Shown: in pieces, positions 47,001-58,334 of the stretch
Layout: each line of letters starts with the position of its first letter
How positions within the stretch are numbered: the first letter of the stretch is position 1
Assembly: GCF_043290135.1 (NCBI RefSeq)
Contig: NC_134701.1
Span: 100,394,702 to 100,458,701, forward strand
Length of the DNA: 64,000 nt
Direction: 5' to 3'
Source of the DNA: Rhipicephalus microplus
Lineage: Eukaryota; Arthropoda; Arachnida; Ixodida; Ixodidae
Program-made: the position numbers and the translations under genes
The notes under the pieces: generated by a model
Database searches by the model: none
Told to the model about the DNA's origin: nothing
Seen by the model: only the letters and a program-made list of their open reading frames with translations

Positions 47001-48928
47001 TAAGCTAGGGCTGGATCGACCAGAAGTTACTTCAACAATACCAAATTGACAATGCAAAGCTTCGGTCATCGTTGGACGATTTGAATGGGCGTGGTAAAGA
47101 AGAGTTAAACACAATAACAGCAAAGACAGGACTCTAATATTTTTTCACTAAACGTACTTGCCGATGTGTTCTGCTGATGCGGTTGGTATAACTTCGCTTA
47201 CGTATTTTATTTCAAACAACGGGTGCATAAGTACCAATTGAGTACTGTTAGTTTGTAGCAAATAGAAGTCTTTGATTGAGTGTTTCCGGAACAAGTAAAA
47301 ACAGACTCCACAGTACCTATTATATTATCCTTATATTGTGAGGAGCAATTAGTGTGATTGAAATAAAAGATACACCTATAAGGCTTCGCCGCATGAGCCA
47401 AATAGGCCTTCCGCGTAAATGAGGAAATATTTACAGATTCCGAACGAAAACAATGTAGGCTGAATTTTCTCATAGGAGCTAACGGATACGTCACATAGCA
47501 AGTCTATTGGCTTCAACAGCAAGTAGGGGGAAATAAACTGGGGTTCAAACAAATAAATTAAGATAAAGAAGCGTGGTATTTGTTGTAAAATATCACAAAT
47601 AAGTAATATTGATCTTGCTCCTGAAAATATCTGTCTCTAGTATGTGAGTAGATAAAGTTTAAGATTCGCACTCTAAAGCACATTTATGGTAATACTCCAA
47701 TGAAGCTACTAATTGTTCTATGATTAACATAATTGCCAAAACGGGTTGAGGTTACGGTTATAAACTTTGTACTGTTGTAGCGATGTCCTAGTAATTCTTG
47801 ATTATATTTGCAAGTATTCTCGACCTGTCCGCAGAAGTGCCTGTAGGATCATGCCGGGACGTTCAGGCTGCTGCACCCTTCGGGCGAGACGCAACAAAGT
47901 TTGTAAATACTTGGAAAACAACAATATATGTCTAATTTGTTCAAAAAGTGTTAAACAACGTTCAAATATATACAGCAGCAGTCGTATTTACAAGAAATTG
48001 CTAGATGGTGCTCCTAAGCTCATAAGAAAATCTGCGTAGGAACATAAGATTGGTTCGAAGTGGAGCTTTGCAGTGTATTTAGGCCTGTTTTGTCGCTTCT
48101 GATTGTCAGTCATCTCATGCTGCTTGTGAACACAAATATATGTACTACGTTTCAATTACCAATATTCGCTAAAATGTTGCACGCGTAACATTGGCTAATG
48201 GGTCTTTAATAAATTGTAATCATCAGGTGTTCGTCAAAATGCAAGTACATCTCAGTAAATCACCAGCAGTATTTTCCCATCATCGAAATCAGGTCTATAC
48301 GGCCGGTTTTCCACCCCGCGGCACCATTGTTAGCACCTGAGTATCCAAGTAAAATAGAACCACGAAACGGTGACGTTGCTATGACCGTAACTTTTGAATG
48401 TATTTAACCATCACCAAAAATACATGACACAACTTTCCCAGTATATCGGACCCGCACCTCGGACTAAAGGAAGTGCAAGTGCAAAGTTCACGAAATTGAA
48501 ATGAAAACGAATGAATTCGAAATAGAAGGCAATAAGTTCTGGTAGCTCACAGCCGAATATTTAAACTTGCAAGAGTGTTTAACACTAGTAGGGAACCAAG
48601 CAATGTATTTTTGAATGTTTACTAAATTATAAAAAAATGCATTCTTGAGTATGAACAACGTGTATCTTGGGCACCGTAAAACTGAGCAAAAGCAGTTAAA
48701 GTACCTGTTTTAATACAATTTCTAATTGAACAGCTCTCAACCCCGCACTAAAACATGATCATTACAACAGTCCCGACCATCTATAAAACATATCTTCCCT
48801 CATTTATTAGACAACACCATTGCTGCTTTGTCTTTATTAGTATTATGCCTTGTGTTTTTTTTTTCATTCAGTGTAAAGTCTAATATTGGTTTTTGTGTTG
48901 GCAATTTGGCAGTCCTGTGGGTAATATT
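44100..48928. other. Long AT-rich stretch without recognisable gene
   Basis: Nothing supported over about 4.8 kb. At 46155-46260 the phrases GGAGTGAATGACGATGAC and TCTGTCCATCCATGC recall the end and core of the minisatellite-bearing repeat at 11.2-11.95 kb in opposite orientation. The 90-codon frame at 47767-48039 contains several Cys but no pattern I recognise. Confidence 0.45.
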
Positions 48929-48929
48929 G

Positions 48930-49005
<76 letters not shown>
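48930..49005. repeat. (AT)n microsatellite
   Basis: About 75 bases of almost pure AT dinucleotide with one AAAT interruption near its left end. Open Ile-Tyr frames across it on both strands are artefacts. Confidence 0.95.
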
Positions 49006-49007
<2 letters not shown>

Positions 49008-49018
49008 CTGCTTTGTAT

Positions 49019-49052
49019 GTTGAGTAAGGTAACTTTGGTTACCTTACTCAAC
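49019..49052. repeat. Perfect 15-bp inverted repeat with 4-base loop
   Basis: GTTGAGTAAGGTAAC (49019-49033), loop TTTG, then GTTACCTTACTCAAC (49038-49052). The arms are exact complements. It lies 14 bases from the end of the (AT)n tract. It could be the remaining hairpin of a short inverted-repeat element inserted at a TA-rich site, or a structured RNA or replication-slippage product. Confidence 0.9.
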
Positions 49053-50187
49053 AGACATGCGTCTTAGCACCGCAGTGATGACTAAATACATGGTTCCTTC
49101 AACGTCGCCACAGGCAATTCCAACATGAAGTTCAACCTTTTTTTTTCTGCTCAATCATTTGTAATATCCTCTCTTATTCCAGTCTACTGTATGCAGCCTA
49201 AGCATCGACTATACCCCTAACATGCACGAATATATCATGATAATAGACAGGTGCAGAAGCATCCTGATGATTGACATATATGTCGTATTGCATTATCATA
49301 AATTGTTTTCTCCAGAAATGCTGCGCTTGCCTGTGTAGCGTTGTTTCATTTCATTTAAGCTGTGATAATGGCGTACCGGTAGCGGATACTGAATGACGCG
49401 GTGGTAGACTTAGTACGGCTAAATTGATAAAGCAGTGGTGCAGCCGGTGCTTTCCCATTCATCTGTCATCCACGTCCGCGTGCTTATAGAGCAGAAATGT
49501 TCCACAATAACGTTGGCTCCATGTGTCTCTTGGCAAACGTTTGCCACCAATTGTCACGCCAAAGCGTCGCCTCTGCAATCCTTACGCTGTTGAAGCGTTT
49601 ACGAGCAATGAAGTTTTTCACCTGGCTAAAATTTGCTGCAAATGAACAAATGACCCTTCCATTATTTCTAGTGTACTATTTGTAAACTTTTTGGTGTTCA
49701 ATTTGTAAACTTCTATAGCGTAGGTTTGTTTGTGCACATAAACAGACTCTGTACATTGGAGAAGTGGCTTTACAAAGAGCCTCCCAGTAGGGCAGTTTTC
49801 TCAGGAGCCAGTTCTGTAAACCGACTCCAAACATTTGAATCGCCTTAATGCAGAAATGTACTCATAAACATTTACACTAGTAATTCCATATCTTTGATCA
49901 CATGTGACCTCTACACCATTGAACATCAAATATCACCTAATGCAAGTATTATGATAGTATTGATTTAACATATCTTGTGAACAATTAACAGTAGCGTGGT
50001 TTATCAGCTTTCGCTCTTTATGGTGTCTTGCTACATCAGTGCAAAGTTCTGTATAGGATTATTTTGTTTTTCTCTGTACAAACGTTTTTATAATACTTAT
50101 CGCCTGAGTGAAGCTTCAGCTGCTCATGTAACTAGTTCTAGAAGCAAATGGTTAAATTTTTCGCTTTAAGGTGAAAATGTTCAATAT
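49053..50187. other. AT-rich stretch without recognisable feature
   Basis: No gene or repeat boundary identified. Confidence 0.5.
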
Positions 50188-50325
50188 TGCTACGAGTAAC
50201 TTGTTTAAAGATCTATTTACAGCGCACAGAACTCGACGAGCAAGATGGCGCCAGACCAGCATCAAACGAAAACTCACTTCGTCCTCCTCTTTCATGCAGC
50301 CGTGTTTAGCGGCTGTTATGTATCA
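50188..50325 (-). repeat. 3' LTR of gypsy C-outer
   Basis: 138 bp, on the minus strand TGATACATAACAGCC at its start to GTTACTCGTAGCA at its end. It aligns with the C-inner LTR (TGATACGCAACAGCC to GTTACCCGTAACA) over the ends and parts of the middle, but is clearly more diverged. The polypurine tract CCGCCTGGGGTTA precedes it (50326-50338). Confidence 0.85.
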
Positions 50326-50363
50326 TAACCCCAGGCGGTAGAAGCACCGTCCCGGTGCTAAAT

Positions 50364-51160
50364 TTACCCAGATGATGTCGAAGGGGGGTAATGGGGCTTT
50401 AGCCGAGTCACGTGAACGGTGTCGCTCAAAGCTGACGATGACTTTGTTGGATCGGTTGGAATAATATCGTACGGGACGTCTGTCACTTGGCAAACGATAC
50501 GGAATGTTCCAGTGTAAGGCGACAACAGTTTTTCAGACAGTCCCACAAGTCGAGTAGGTGACCAGAGGAGCACGAGAGAACCCGGAGAAAAGTGCATGTC
50601 CCGAAGGTGAGAATTGTAGACCTGTTGTTGGCGCACCTGTGAAGCCTGTAGACGGTTACCGGCGACTTTGTACGCGTGGTCGGCGCGGGCAATGGCTTCC
50701 CCAGCATATTCAGTGGCCACAGGTAGTAAAGTGTCTAAGGGTAGAGTTGGGTCCCGGCCATATAGTAGATAGAAGGTCGAATAGTCTGCAGTGTTGTGGC
50801 GAGATGTATTGTAGGCGAACGTCACATACGGCAAATGAATGTCCCGATCTTGGTGGTCTGGCGCAACGTATTTGGCAAGCATATCGACTAGGGTCCTGTT
50901 AAGGCGCTCCGTGAGGCCAGTTGACAGGGGATGGTACGAAGTAGTAAATTTGTGCTTGGTATGGCAAGACCTCGGGATTTCATGAACGACAGCTGATAAG
51001 AACGTGCGGCCACGGTCGGTGAGAAGTTGACGGAGAGGACCATGCACTATTATTATGTCGTACACCAGAAAGTCCGCATCGTCGGTTGCGCAGCTGGTCG
51101 GGAGTGCTCGTATGATTGCGTACCGCGTCGCGTAGTCCGTGGCAACAGTAATCTATTAAT
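50364..51160 (-). pseudogene. pol: C-outer pol: integrase catalytic core and C-terminus
   Basis: Contains LLTDRGRTFLSAVV with the second catalytic Asp, YHPLSTGLTERLNRTL with the Glu, LPYVTFAYNTSRH, FYLLYGRDP and the C-terminal FSPGSLVLLWSPTRLVGLSE, ending in a stop at 50364. The first Asp (GLDLLGP) lies just upstream at about 51195 in the same frame, separated by a stop near 51156. It is the closest relative in the window to the C-inner integrase. Confidence 0.9.
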
Positions 51161-52205
51161 TTCCGGCTGTGGAGAGTGGAAAAGGGCCCAACAGGTCGAG
51201 ACCAAATCGAAAGAAAGGCTCGTTGAGAACGTCGATCGGCTGAAGGTAGCCGGCTAAGAGGGCAGATGGTGTTTTGCGACGCTGACAGAGCTCACAAGCG
51301 GCAACATAGCGTCGAACAGAGCAGGCAAGTCCAGGCCAAAAAAACGGACGTCGTACACAATCGTATGTGCGAGAAGCGCCCAAACGGGCCGTCATGGGAG
51401 TGTCATGAAGTTGATGCAGGACAGTGGAACGCAGGTGCGCTGGGATGACAGGAAGTAGGTCTGATCCGGAGGAATCAAGGTTACGGCGATATAGGATGCC
51501 GTCTTTCCCCAAAAACAATTGAAGGGACGGGTCGCGAGGCGTTGACTCCAGTTTGTCAATGATGGCTCGTAAAGAAGCACCCCGACGTTGCTCTTCGCCA
51601 ATGTTCAACAGCTGCAACGCGGAAAAAACGTCCATGATAGCGTGAGTATCGGTTTCTTCGTCAACAGGGTAGCGGGATAAACAATCCGCATCCTGATGTA
51701 AGCACCCTGTTTTATACATTACAGAGAACGTGTACTCTTCAAGGCGTAGAGCCCAACGAGCGAGATGTCCTGTGGAATCCTTCAGGGAGGATAGCCAGCA
51801 GAGCGCGTGATGATCCGTGACAACACGCAATGAGCGCCCGTGCAGGTATGGACAAAACTTGGCAACTGCCCATACAAGGGCGAGGCACTTGCGCTCCGTG
51901 ATGGAATAGTTGCGCTGGGCTGGTGATAGCAGTCGACTTGCGTAGGCTATAACACGGTCTTGTCCCCATTGTTGCTGCAATAGCCCAGCTCCTATGCCGT
52001 GTCCACTGGCATCCGTGTGAACCTCGGTTGGGGCTAATGGATCAAAGTGAGCCAAGATTGGTGTTTTTGTAAGCAGTGTCGTAAGTTGCGAAAACGATGA
52101 CTCTTGGTCATGGCCCCAAATAAACGAGGCATCTTTTTCAAGAGGTCTGTGAGGGGGCGTACAATGGTCGCAAAGTCCTGAACGAAGCGTCTGAAATATG
52201 AGCAC
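51161..52205 (-). pseudogene. pol: C-outer pol: RNase H and integrase zinc domain
   Basis: RNase H landmarks are VHTDASGHGIGAGL, SITERKCLALVWAVAKF and [14 protein letters not shown] with DADCLSRYP; all acidic positions are present. The integrase N-terminus reads LGASRTYDCVRRPFFWPGLA and CELCQRRK; the first zinc-binding His of the HHCC set appears replaced (MTARLGAS where C-inner has AGHLGVS). Core start FGLDLLGPFPLS follows. The frame is shared with the downstream integrase part. Confidence 0.9.
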
Positions 52206-53259
52206 AACCCCGCAAAACTGCGCACATCCATTGTGGTCCTCGGAACGGGAAAGTTCTTGACTGCGCGAATTTTTTCTGGGTCTGGACGCACGCCTTGGGC
52301 GCCGAAAAGGGACCTAGCACGGAAATTTGACGACGAGCGAAGGGGCACTTGGAGGCGTTAAGCTGGAAACTGGCTCGACAAAAAACGTCCAAAATAGCTG
52401 ACAAACGATAAAGATGCGAGTCAAATGTGGGCGAAAAGACAATCACATCGTCAAGGTAACACAAGCAGGTGGACCATTTCAACCATTGGAGGAATGAGTC
52501 CATCATTCTTAAAAATGTGGCTGGTGCATTGCAGAGACCAAAGGGCAACACGTTAAACTGATAAAGACCATCAGGTGTGATGAATGCGGTCTTCTTGCGG
52601 TCCATCTCGTCGACGGTTATCTGCCAGTTCCCTGACCGAAGGTTACTAGTTGAAAAATAAGTGTCAAGTACAGGCAGTCGAGGGCGTCGTCGATGTGAGG
52701 TAAAGGATAAACGCCTTTTTGGTAATTTTGATAAGGTGACGAAAATCGACACAAAAGCGCCATGTTCCATCTTTCTTTTTAACATGGACGACTGGAGAAG
52801 CCCAGGGGCTGCATAAAGGCTCGATAATTTTTTTCGCAAGCATTTTGCCGACTTCATGAAATATTGCACGCTCCGACGCAGACACACGGTAGGGGCGTCG
52901 ATGAATAGGAGTTGCATGGCCAGTGTTTATGCGATGGGTGACAATGGTAGTTTGGCCTAAAGAGTTGCTGGCAAAGTAGAAATTGCTACTATAGCCCTCA
53001 AGAACGTAGCAAAGCGCAGCAGCTTGCTCAGACGTGAGGTTCGATGACACCAATCGCTCGATGTCGGCGCCCCAAGAACGTGATGGAGCGGAACCACTGA
53101 CTGAGCTGCAGCAATCGTCAACTCTGAAGGGCTCGGCATGGTCATCTTGGAGAGCGGTTAATTTGGCCAGGGAGATACCCTGTGGCAGAACTTGGGTGGG
53201 GAGTGAAAAGTTGACCAGTGGAAGAAAGGTGCGGTTTCTCGTAATCGTAAGAATCATAT
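52138..53259 (-). pseudogene. pol: C-outer pol: protease-RT linker and reverse transcriptase
   Basis: Starts at the C-inner insertion point with [20 protein letters not shown], which matches the same place in C-inner. Then [40 protein letters not shown], a frameshift near 52720 and [38 protein letters not shown] and the catalytic CYLDDVIVFSPTF. A second frame change at about 52300 leads to DVRSFAGLCSYFRRFVQDFA. The motifs make the call certain. Confidence 0.92.
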
Positions 53260-53398
53260 TGATACGCAACAGCCGGCACAGCCTGTCTGGAAGAAAGAGA
53301 AAGACGACGTTGGTGGCTGGTTGTTGATGAACTGTCGCCATCTTGTTCGCTGATCACAGTGCATCGTATTTAATTTATTAAATAAGTTACCCGTAACA
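53260..53398 (+). repeat. 5' LTR of gypsy C-inner
   Basis: 139 bp from TGATACGCAACAGCC to GTTACCCGTAACA, matching 58195-58334. It should contain the promoter. The primer-binding site TGGTGGAGGTGGACG follows at about 53403 after a four-base spacer. Confidence 0.95.
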
Positions 53399-53401
53399 TT
53401 A

Positions 53402-54664
53402 TTGGTGGAGGTGGACGACTCCCGTACCTCGATGGAGACGCGCAGCGGTCGCAACACCGGGGACCCTTCGGCTACTTCAACAGCCAGTGCCTCATCCCCA
53501 CCGGTATCTCGATCCGAGTCGACAACCTACGTCACCCTGCCACCTCTGTGGGATCCTGGAACTTTCTCCACTGACAGCACCATCTGCGTTGACTCCTGGC
53601 TGCACCGGTACGAGCGAGTCAGTGCTACCCACCGCTGGAATTCCACGCTCATGCTCGCCAATGTTGTGTTCTACCTCGACGGCACGCCGCGGACATGGTT
53701 CGAAACCAACGAAGCCGAAATCACAAGCTAGGATCTTTTCAAATCGAAGATCCGTGATCTTTTCGACGATTCATTTGGTCGTCAGCTCGCTGCCAAGAAG
53801 ACTCTCGCCACTCGCGCCCAGACGTCTACTGAATCGTACGTCTCATATATTCTTGACGTCTTGGCGCTTTGTAGCAAGGTCGACCAGCGCATGTCAGAAG
53901 AAGAAAAAGTTAACCATGTCCTCAAAGGGATTGCTGACGATGCCTTCAACCTGCTGGTTTTTAATAATGTTACGACCATCGACACGATCCTGACAGAATG
54001 CCGCCGTCTACAAGAGGCTAAAGCCCGCCGCGTCACCCACGACATCACGCGCCTGCCGAACACAGCTGCTACTTCCTCTTGTGATGACTCCGTCCGCCCA
54101 GTTCCCCGATGTGACAACTTCACCCGCATCATTCGTCGTGAGGTCGAGGCAGCCCAACCAGTAGCTACTCCATTTCCAACGCCTGATCCTTCACCAACCA
54201 CTATCTCACTGATACAAGCCATCGTTCGTCAAGAATTATCGAACGTCGGCCTACACCCCATTCAACCAGTCTGCTCTGCCGAACCTTTTTATCGTCGTCC
54301 GTCCGCTCCTCGATATGGTTCCAACTACTCTCGACAGCGCAATTTGTCCGAATGGCGTACACTGGACGACAAGCCCATATGCTTCAACTGCCGACGTGTC
54401 GGTCATATTCCTCCCCACTGCCGCAATCACTGGGCTCCGCCGGCACGATTTGGGCCTCCTACCCAAGCCACTTCTGACCACCAGTCATCCTCAACAATTG
54501 ATTTTGGTTCCCCTATGCCGACCACATTCTCTGATGTTGCCGCACCTCTGACGAGACCTCGCTACGCCCGCTTGCCATCCCCTGCTCGCCGTCAATCTCG
54601 TTCGCCCCCACAACGCTGTCCTGCCTCTCCGACCTATTCGCAGCACCCCCGACCGAAAAACTAG
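53402..54664 (+). pseudogene. gag: C-inner gag with CCHC knuckle, one in-frame stop
   Basis: A single frame runs from ATG candidates at 53405 or 53432 (METRSGRNTGDPSATS) to the stop at 54662-54664, broken once by TAG at 53729-53731 after EITS, just before DLFKSKIRDLFDD. Capsid features are WLHRYERVSATHRW, VVFYLDGTPRTWFE and VDQRMSEEEKVNHVLKGI. The knuckle is CFNCRRVGHIPPHC (CX2CX4HX4C). The basic C-terminus ends RPKN-stop in the context GAAAAACTAG; pol opens in the -1 frame at this point (EKLGSSASGG). The role is particle assembly and RNA binding. Confidence 0.92.
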
Positions 54665-55275
54665 GCAGTTCAGCTTCTGGAGGTGAAGCTGCATTGACGA
54701 CGACCTCTGCAAGAAATCCTCGTGTAACATTACCGACCACCCGGAATCTGTTGAACGTTACTTTAGACAATGTACCTGTGCGCGCGTTGATCGATACCGG
54801 CGCGCATGTGTCCATAATGAGTGCTGCTCTTCGTCGCTGCCTAAAGAAAGTTGTCACACCCGCCTTGAACCGAGCCGTTCGAGTCGCCGACGGGGGAACT
54901 GCTGCGATTATCGGCATGTGCTCTGGCCGTGTGACTATCGCCGATAAAAGCACTGCTGTTCTTTTCACCGTTATAGAAAATTGTCATCATGAAGTGACTC
55001 TAGGCATGGATTTTCTCACCGCTCGCTCGGCCCTTATAGATTGTTCAGCCGGCTGTCTTGACCTTGAAATGCCTCTACTTTCTGATCTCACCAACCCACC
55101 CCAAAGTCGCCTTTGCTGCTTTGATTTCGCACGCCTTCCGCCTAACTGTGTCACACATATCGACCTCTTCTCTACACCACCTGTACCTGACGGCGATTAC
55201 ATGGTGACACCAATTCATGCCGTGATGCTTACGCATGGCGTCGCTGTTCCGCACACCAATTTGACAATCGTTTAA
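54648..55275 (+). pseudogene. C-inner protease region
   Basis: It overlaps the gag end in the -1 frame. The aspartic protease active site is VRALIDTGAHVSIMSAALRR, and the second half has EVTLGMDFLTARSALIDCSA. A linker follows with CFDFARLPPNCVTHIDLFST and PVPDGDYMVTPIHAVML. The frame is stopped by TAA at 55273-55275 at the place where C-outer reads ITRNRT, and resumes at once, so the lesion is a point change in a continuous gag-pol frame. Confidence 0.92.
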
Positions 55276-56420
55276 AACCGCACATGCCTTCCTATTGTCA
55301 ATTTCGCCCTCACTGCCCAAATTCTTTCACAAGGTATAGCCCTGGCCGAAATTACTGCTCTGCAAGACCATGCGGTTGAACCCTTCAGAGTGGATGATTG
55401 CTGCACCTCAGACAATGAACCAACTCTATCACGTTCATCGGGCGCCGACGTTGACCACATGGTACCATCAGACCTCGCTCCTGATCAAGCGGAAGCCCTT
55501 CGTCACGTTCTGGAGTCCTATAGTGACATTTTCGACTTCGCCAGCACGGCTTTAGGCCGAACGAGTGTTGTTACTCATCGCATCAATACTGGTGACGCGA
55601 GTCCCATTCACCGACGTCCATACCGTGTTTCCGTGTCCGAGCGCACAGTCATACAACGGGAAGTCGAAAAGATACTTGCAAAAGACATAATCGAACCCTC
55701 TTGTAGCCCCTGGGCTTCTCCTGTCGTCCTGATCAGAAAGAACGATGGAACACGGCGCTTTTGTGTAGATTATAGGCATCTCAACAAAATTATGAAGAAA
55801 GATGTTTTTCCGTTGCCTAGAATCGACGATGCCTTAGGCTGCCTTTACGGTGCTACGTTTTTTTCCACTATCGACCTTCGATCTGGCTATTGGCAGATCG
55901 CTGTGGATGAGATGGACCATGAGAAGACCGAATTCGTCACTTCTGACGTGCCTTATCACTTCAAAGTTATGCCCTGAGGTCTCTGTAATGCGCCGGCCAC
56001 ATTCGAAAGAATGATGGACTCGTTGCTCCAAGGGTTTAAATGGTCAACCTGCTTATGTTATTTAGACGACGTTATCGTTTTCTCGCCCACATTCTTCTCC
56101 CATCTCAAGCATCTATCGGCGATTCTTGAAGTTTTTCGTCGAGCCGGACTTCAACTGAACTCGTCGAAATGCCACTTTGCTCATCGTCAAATAACTGTAC
56201 TTGGCCACATCGTCGATGCCGCAGGAGTCCGCCCGGATCCCGAGAAAATTCGCGCCATCACGGACTTTCCTGTTCCGAAGTCAACAAAGGACGTTCGCAG
56301 TTTTGTGGGCTTGTGCTCCTACTTTCGACGGTTTGTACAAGACTTCGCCATCATTGCACGCCCACTCACAAACCTCCTGAAGAAGGACACCCCGTTTTTC
56401 TGGGGCGCTGATCAAGCCTC
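55276..56420 (+). pseudogene. pol: C-inner pol: reverse transcriptase
   Basis: Same frame as the protease. Landmarks are [78 protein letters not shown], then a TGA at 55975-55977 in place of the Phe of MPFGLCNAP, and the catalytic CYLDDVIVFSPTF. The thumb carries VLGHIVDAAGVRPDPEK and the connection [20 protein letters not shown]. There are no indels. The YLDD pair is intact; the stop falls just before the GLCNAP motif and would separate the palm in two. Confidence 0.93.
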
Positions 56421-57150
56421 ATCTTTTTCCCAGCTCACGACGCTCCTTACAACACCGCCGATTTTAGCACATTTCGATCCATCAGCTCCAACCGAGGTTC
56501 GCAATGACGCTAGTGGGCATGTCATAGGAGCAATGCTAATGCAACATCAACGCGGACATGACCATGTTATAGCATATGCAAGCCGCCTGCTATCTACAGC
56601 CGAGCGCAACTATTCAATCACGGAACGTGAGTGTCTCGCTCTCTTGTGGGCAGTCACCAAGTTTCGCCCATACTTATACGGGCGTCCATTCGGGGTAGTC
56701 ATCAACCATCACGCGCTCTGCTGGCTGGCCTCACTCAAGGATCCCACAGGACGCCTCGCTCGTTGGTCCCTACGATTACAAGAATACACGTTCACCATAA
56801 CGTACAAAACAGGGCGGTCACACCAAGATGCTGATTGCTTATCACGCTACCCTGTGGAAGAGGCTACCCATACTGACACCTTTCCAGACCTTCTGTCTTT
56901 GATGCAGCTACTCAACCTTGGCCACGAACAACGCCTGGATGCTTTCCTGCGAACCATCATTGGCAAGCTTGAGTCAAGGCCTCGCGACGCATCTCTACAA
57001 ATGTTCCTGGTAAAAGACGGCATCCTGTATCGCCGTAACCTCGATCCATATGGCCATGACTTGCTCCCCGTCATACCAGCACATCTTCATGCGACTGTTC
57101 TCAACCAACTTCTTGACGCTCCTTTGGCGGGCCACTTGGGCGTCTCTCAC
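56421..57150 (+). pseudogene. pol: C-inner pol: RNase H, two acidic positions altered
   Basis: The landmarks are VRNDASGHVIGAML, SITERECLALLWAVTKF and [14 protein letters not shown], followed by HQDADCLSRYP. Where C-outer has HTDASG and VVTDHHAL, this copy has RNDASG and VVINHHAL; the second change replaces a conserved catalytic Asp with Asn. The tether YKTGRSHQ and the linker KDGILYRRNLDP lead into the integrase. Confidence 0.92.
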
Positions 57151-58197
57151 ACGTACGACCGTGTACGTCGTCGTTTCTTTTGGCCTAGCCTTGCCCGCTC
57201 TGTTCGACGCTACGTCGCCGCTTGTGAACCCTGCCAGCGCCGCAAAAAGCTATCTTCGCTACCGGCTGGATTCCTTCAGCCAATCGACATTCCCATTGAA
57301 CCTTTTTTTCGAGTTGGCCTCGACCTACTTGGCCCATTCCCGATCTCCAGCTCAGGCAACAAATGGATCGCTGTCGCCACTGACTATGCGACATGGTACG
57401 CTATCACATGAGCACTTCCGACGAGTTGCGCAACCGATGTGGCGGACTTTCTGGTATATGATATTACTTAAGTACACGGAGCTCCACGCCAACTTCTCAC
57501 TGACCGGGGCCGCACCTTCCTATCAGCTGTCGCTGAAGAAATACTGCGCTCTTGCTCTGCCAAGCACATGTTTGCCACTTTGTACCATCCGCAAACGGAC
57601 GGTCTCACGGAGCGCCTCAACCGCACTATAACCGACATGCTTTCTAAATACGTAGCGGCCGACCACAAGGACTAGGACGTTCATTTGCCATTTGTGACGT
57701 TCGCATATAAGTAGTCACGTCACGACACTGCCGGCTATTCACCATTCTATCTTCTATACGGCCGAGAACCCGCCCTACCATTTGACACCTTGCTGCCCTC
57801 GGTCACGGAGTATGCCGGCGAAGCCATCGCGCGAGCCGACCACGCACGCCAACTGGCCCGCAGCCGCCTGCAGGCTTCACAGGAGCACCAAAGACAGCTC
57901 TACCATTCCCATCATCGAAACGTGCACTTTTCACCGGGTTCCCTTGTCCTCCTCTGGTCCCCCAATCGGCGTGTAGGGCTTTCTGAAAAACTGCTGTCAC
58001 GCTACACTGGACCATACCGCGTTGTTCGCCAGGTGACTGACGTTACGTACGAGATCGTTCCAGCCGATTCAACGTCATCATCGTCACCTTCGAGTGACAT
58101 CGTGCACATAGCTCGACTCAAGCCCTATCACCCTCTTTCTACCGCATCCGAGTTGCTCAAGCACCGAGACGTTGCTTTTACCGCCGGGGGGTTATGA
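57151..58197 (+). pseudogene. pol: C-inner pol: integrase with four in-frame stops
   Basis: Zinc domain AGHLGVSHTYDRVRRRFFWP and CEPCQRRK, then GLDLLGPFP with the first Asp. Stops in the same frame lie at 57409-57411, 57469-57471, 57673-57675 and 57712-57714. Between them LLTDRGRTFLSAVAEE and TDGLTERLNRTITD give the second Asp and the Glu, so the triad survives. The C-terminal part has FYLLYGREP and FSPGSLVLLWSPNRRVGLSE, ending at 58195-58197 just where the 3' LTR begins. At 57673 the paralogues A1, A2 and B encode Trp. Confidence 0.92.
58181..58194 (+). promoter_or_regulatory. Polypurine tract of C-inner
   Basis: CCGCCGGGGGGTTA lies directly before the 3' LTR and is the expected primer for second-strand synthesis. 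C-outer has CCGCCTGGGGTTA at the same place. Confidence 0.7.
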
Positions 58198-58334
58198 TAC
58201 GCAACATCCGGCACAGCCTGTCTGGAAGAAAGAGAAAGACGACGTTGGTGGCTGGTTGTTGATGAACTGTCGCCATCTTGTTCGCCTACCACAGTGCATC
58301 GTATTTATTTTTATCAAATAAGTTACCCGTAACA
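58195..58334 (+). repeat. 3' LTR of gypsy C-inner
   Basis: 140-bp partner of 53260-53398. It is followed by the ATAT target duplication and then by C-outer protease sequence. Confidence 0.95.

Larger units (their letters stand above)
53260..58334 (+). mobile_element. Ty3/gypsy element C-inner, both LTRs, nested in C-outer
   Basis: LTRs of 139 and 140 bp at 53260-53398 and 58195-58334 flank gag and pol on the plus strand, the only large coding block on this strand. The target duplication is ATAT (53256-53259, 58335-58338). The LTRs differ at about five positions plus one base of length. Gag uses one frame from 53402 to 54664 and pol uses the -1 frame to 58197, both without indels but with several stop codons. 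It inserted between the protease and reverse transcriptase parts of a relative in opposite orientation. Confidence 0.95.

Noticed and set aside
47767..48039. 90-codon Cys-containing frame as a zinc-finger (THAP-like) gene
   Set aside because: The start MPGRSGCC is suggestive, but the spacing of later Cys and His residues does not fit a THAP or other finger I know.
48800..49067. Frames with Ile-Tyr runs on both strands
   Set aside because: Products of the (AT)n tract.
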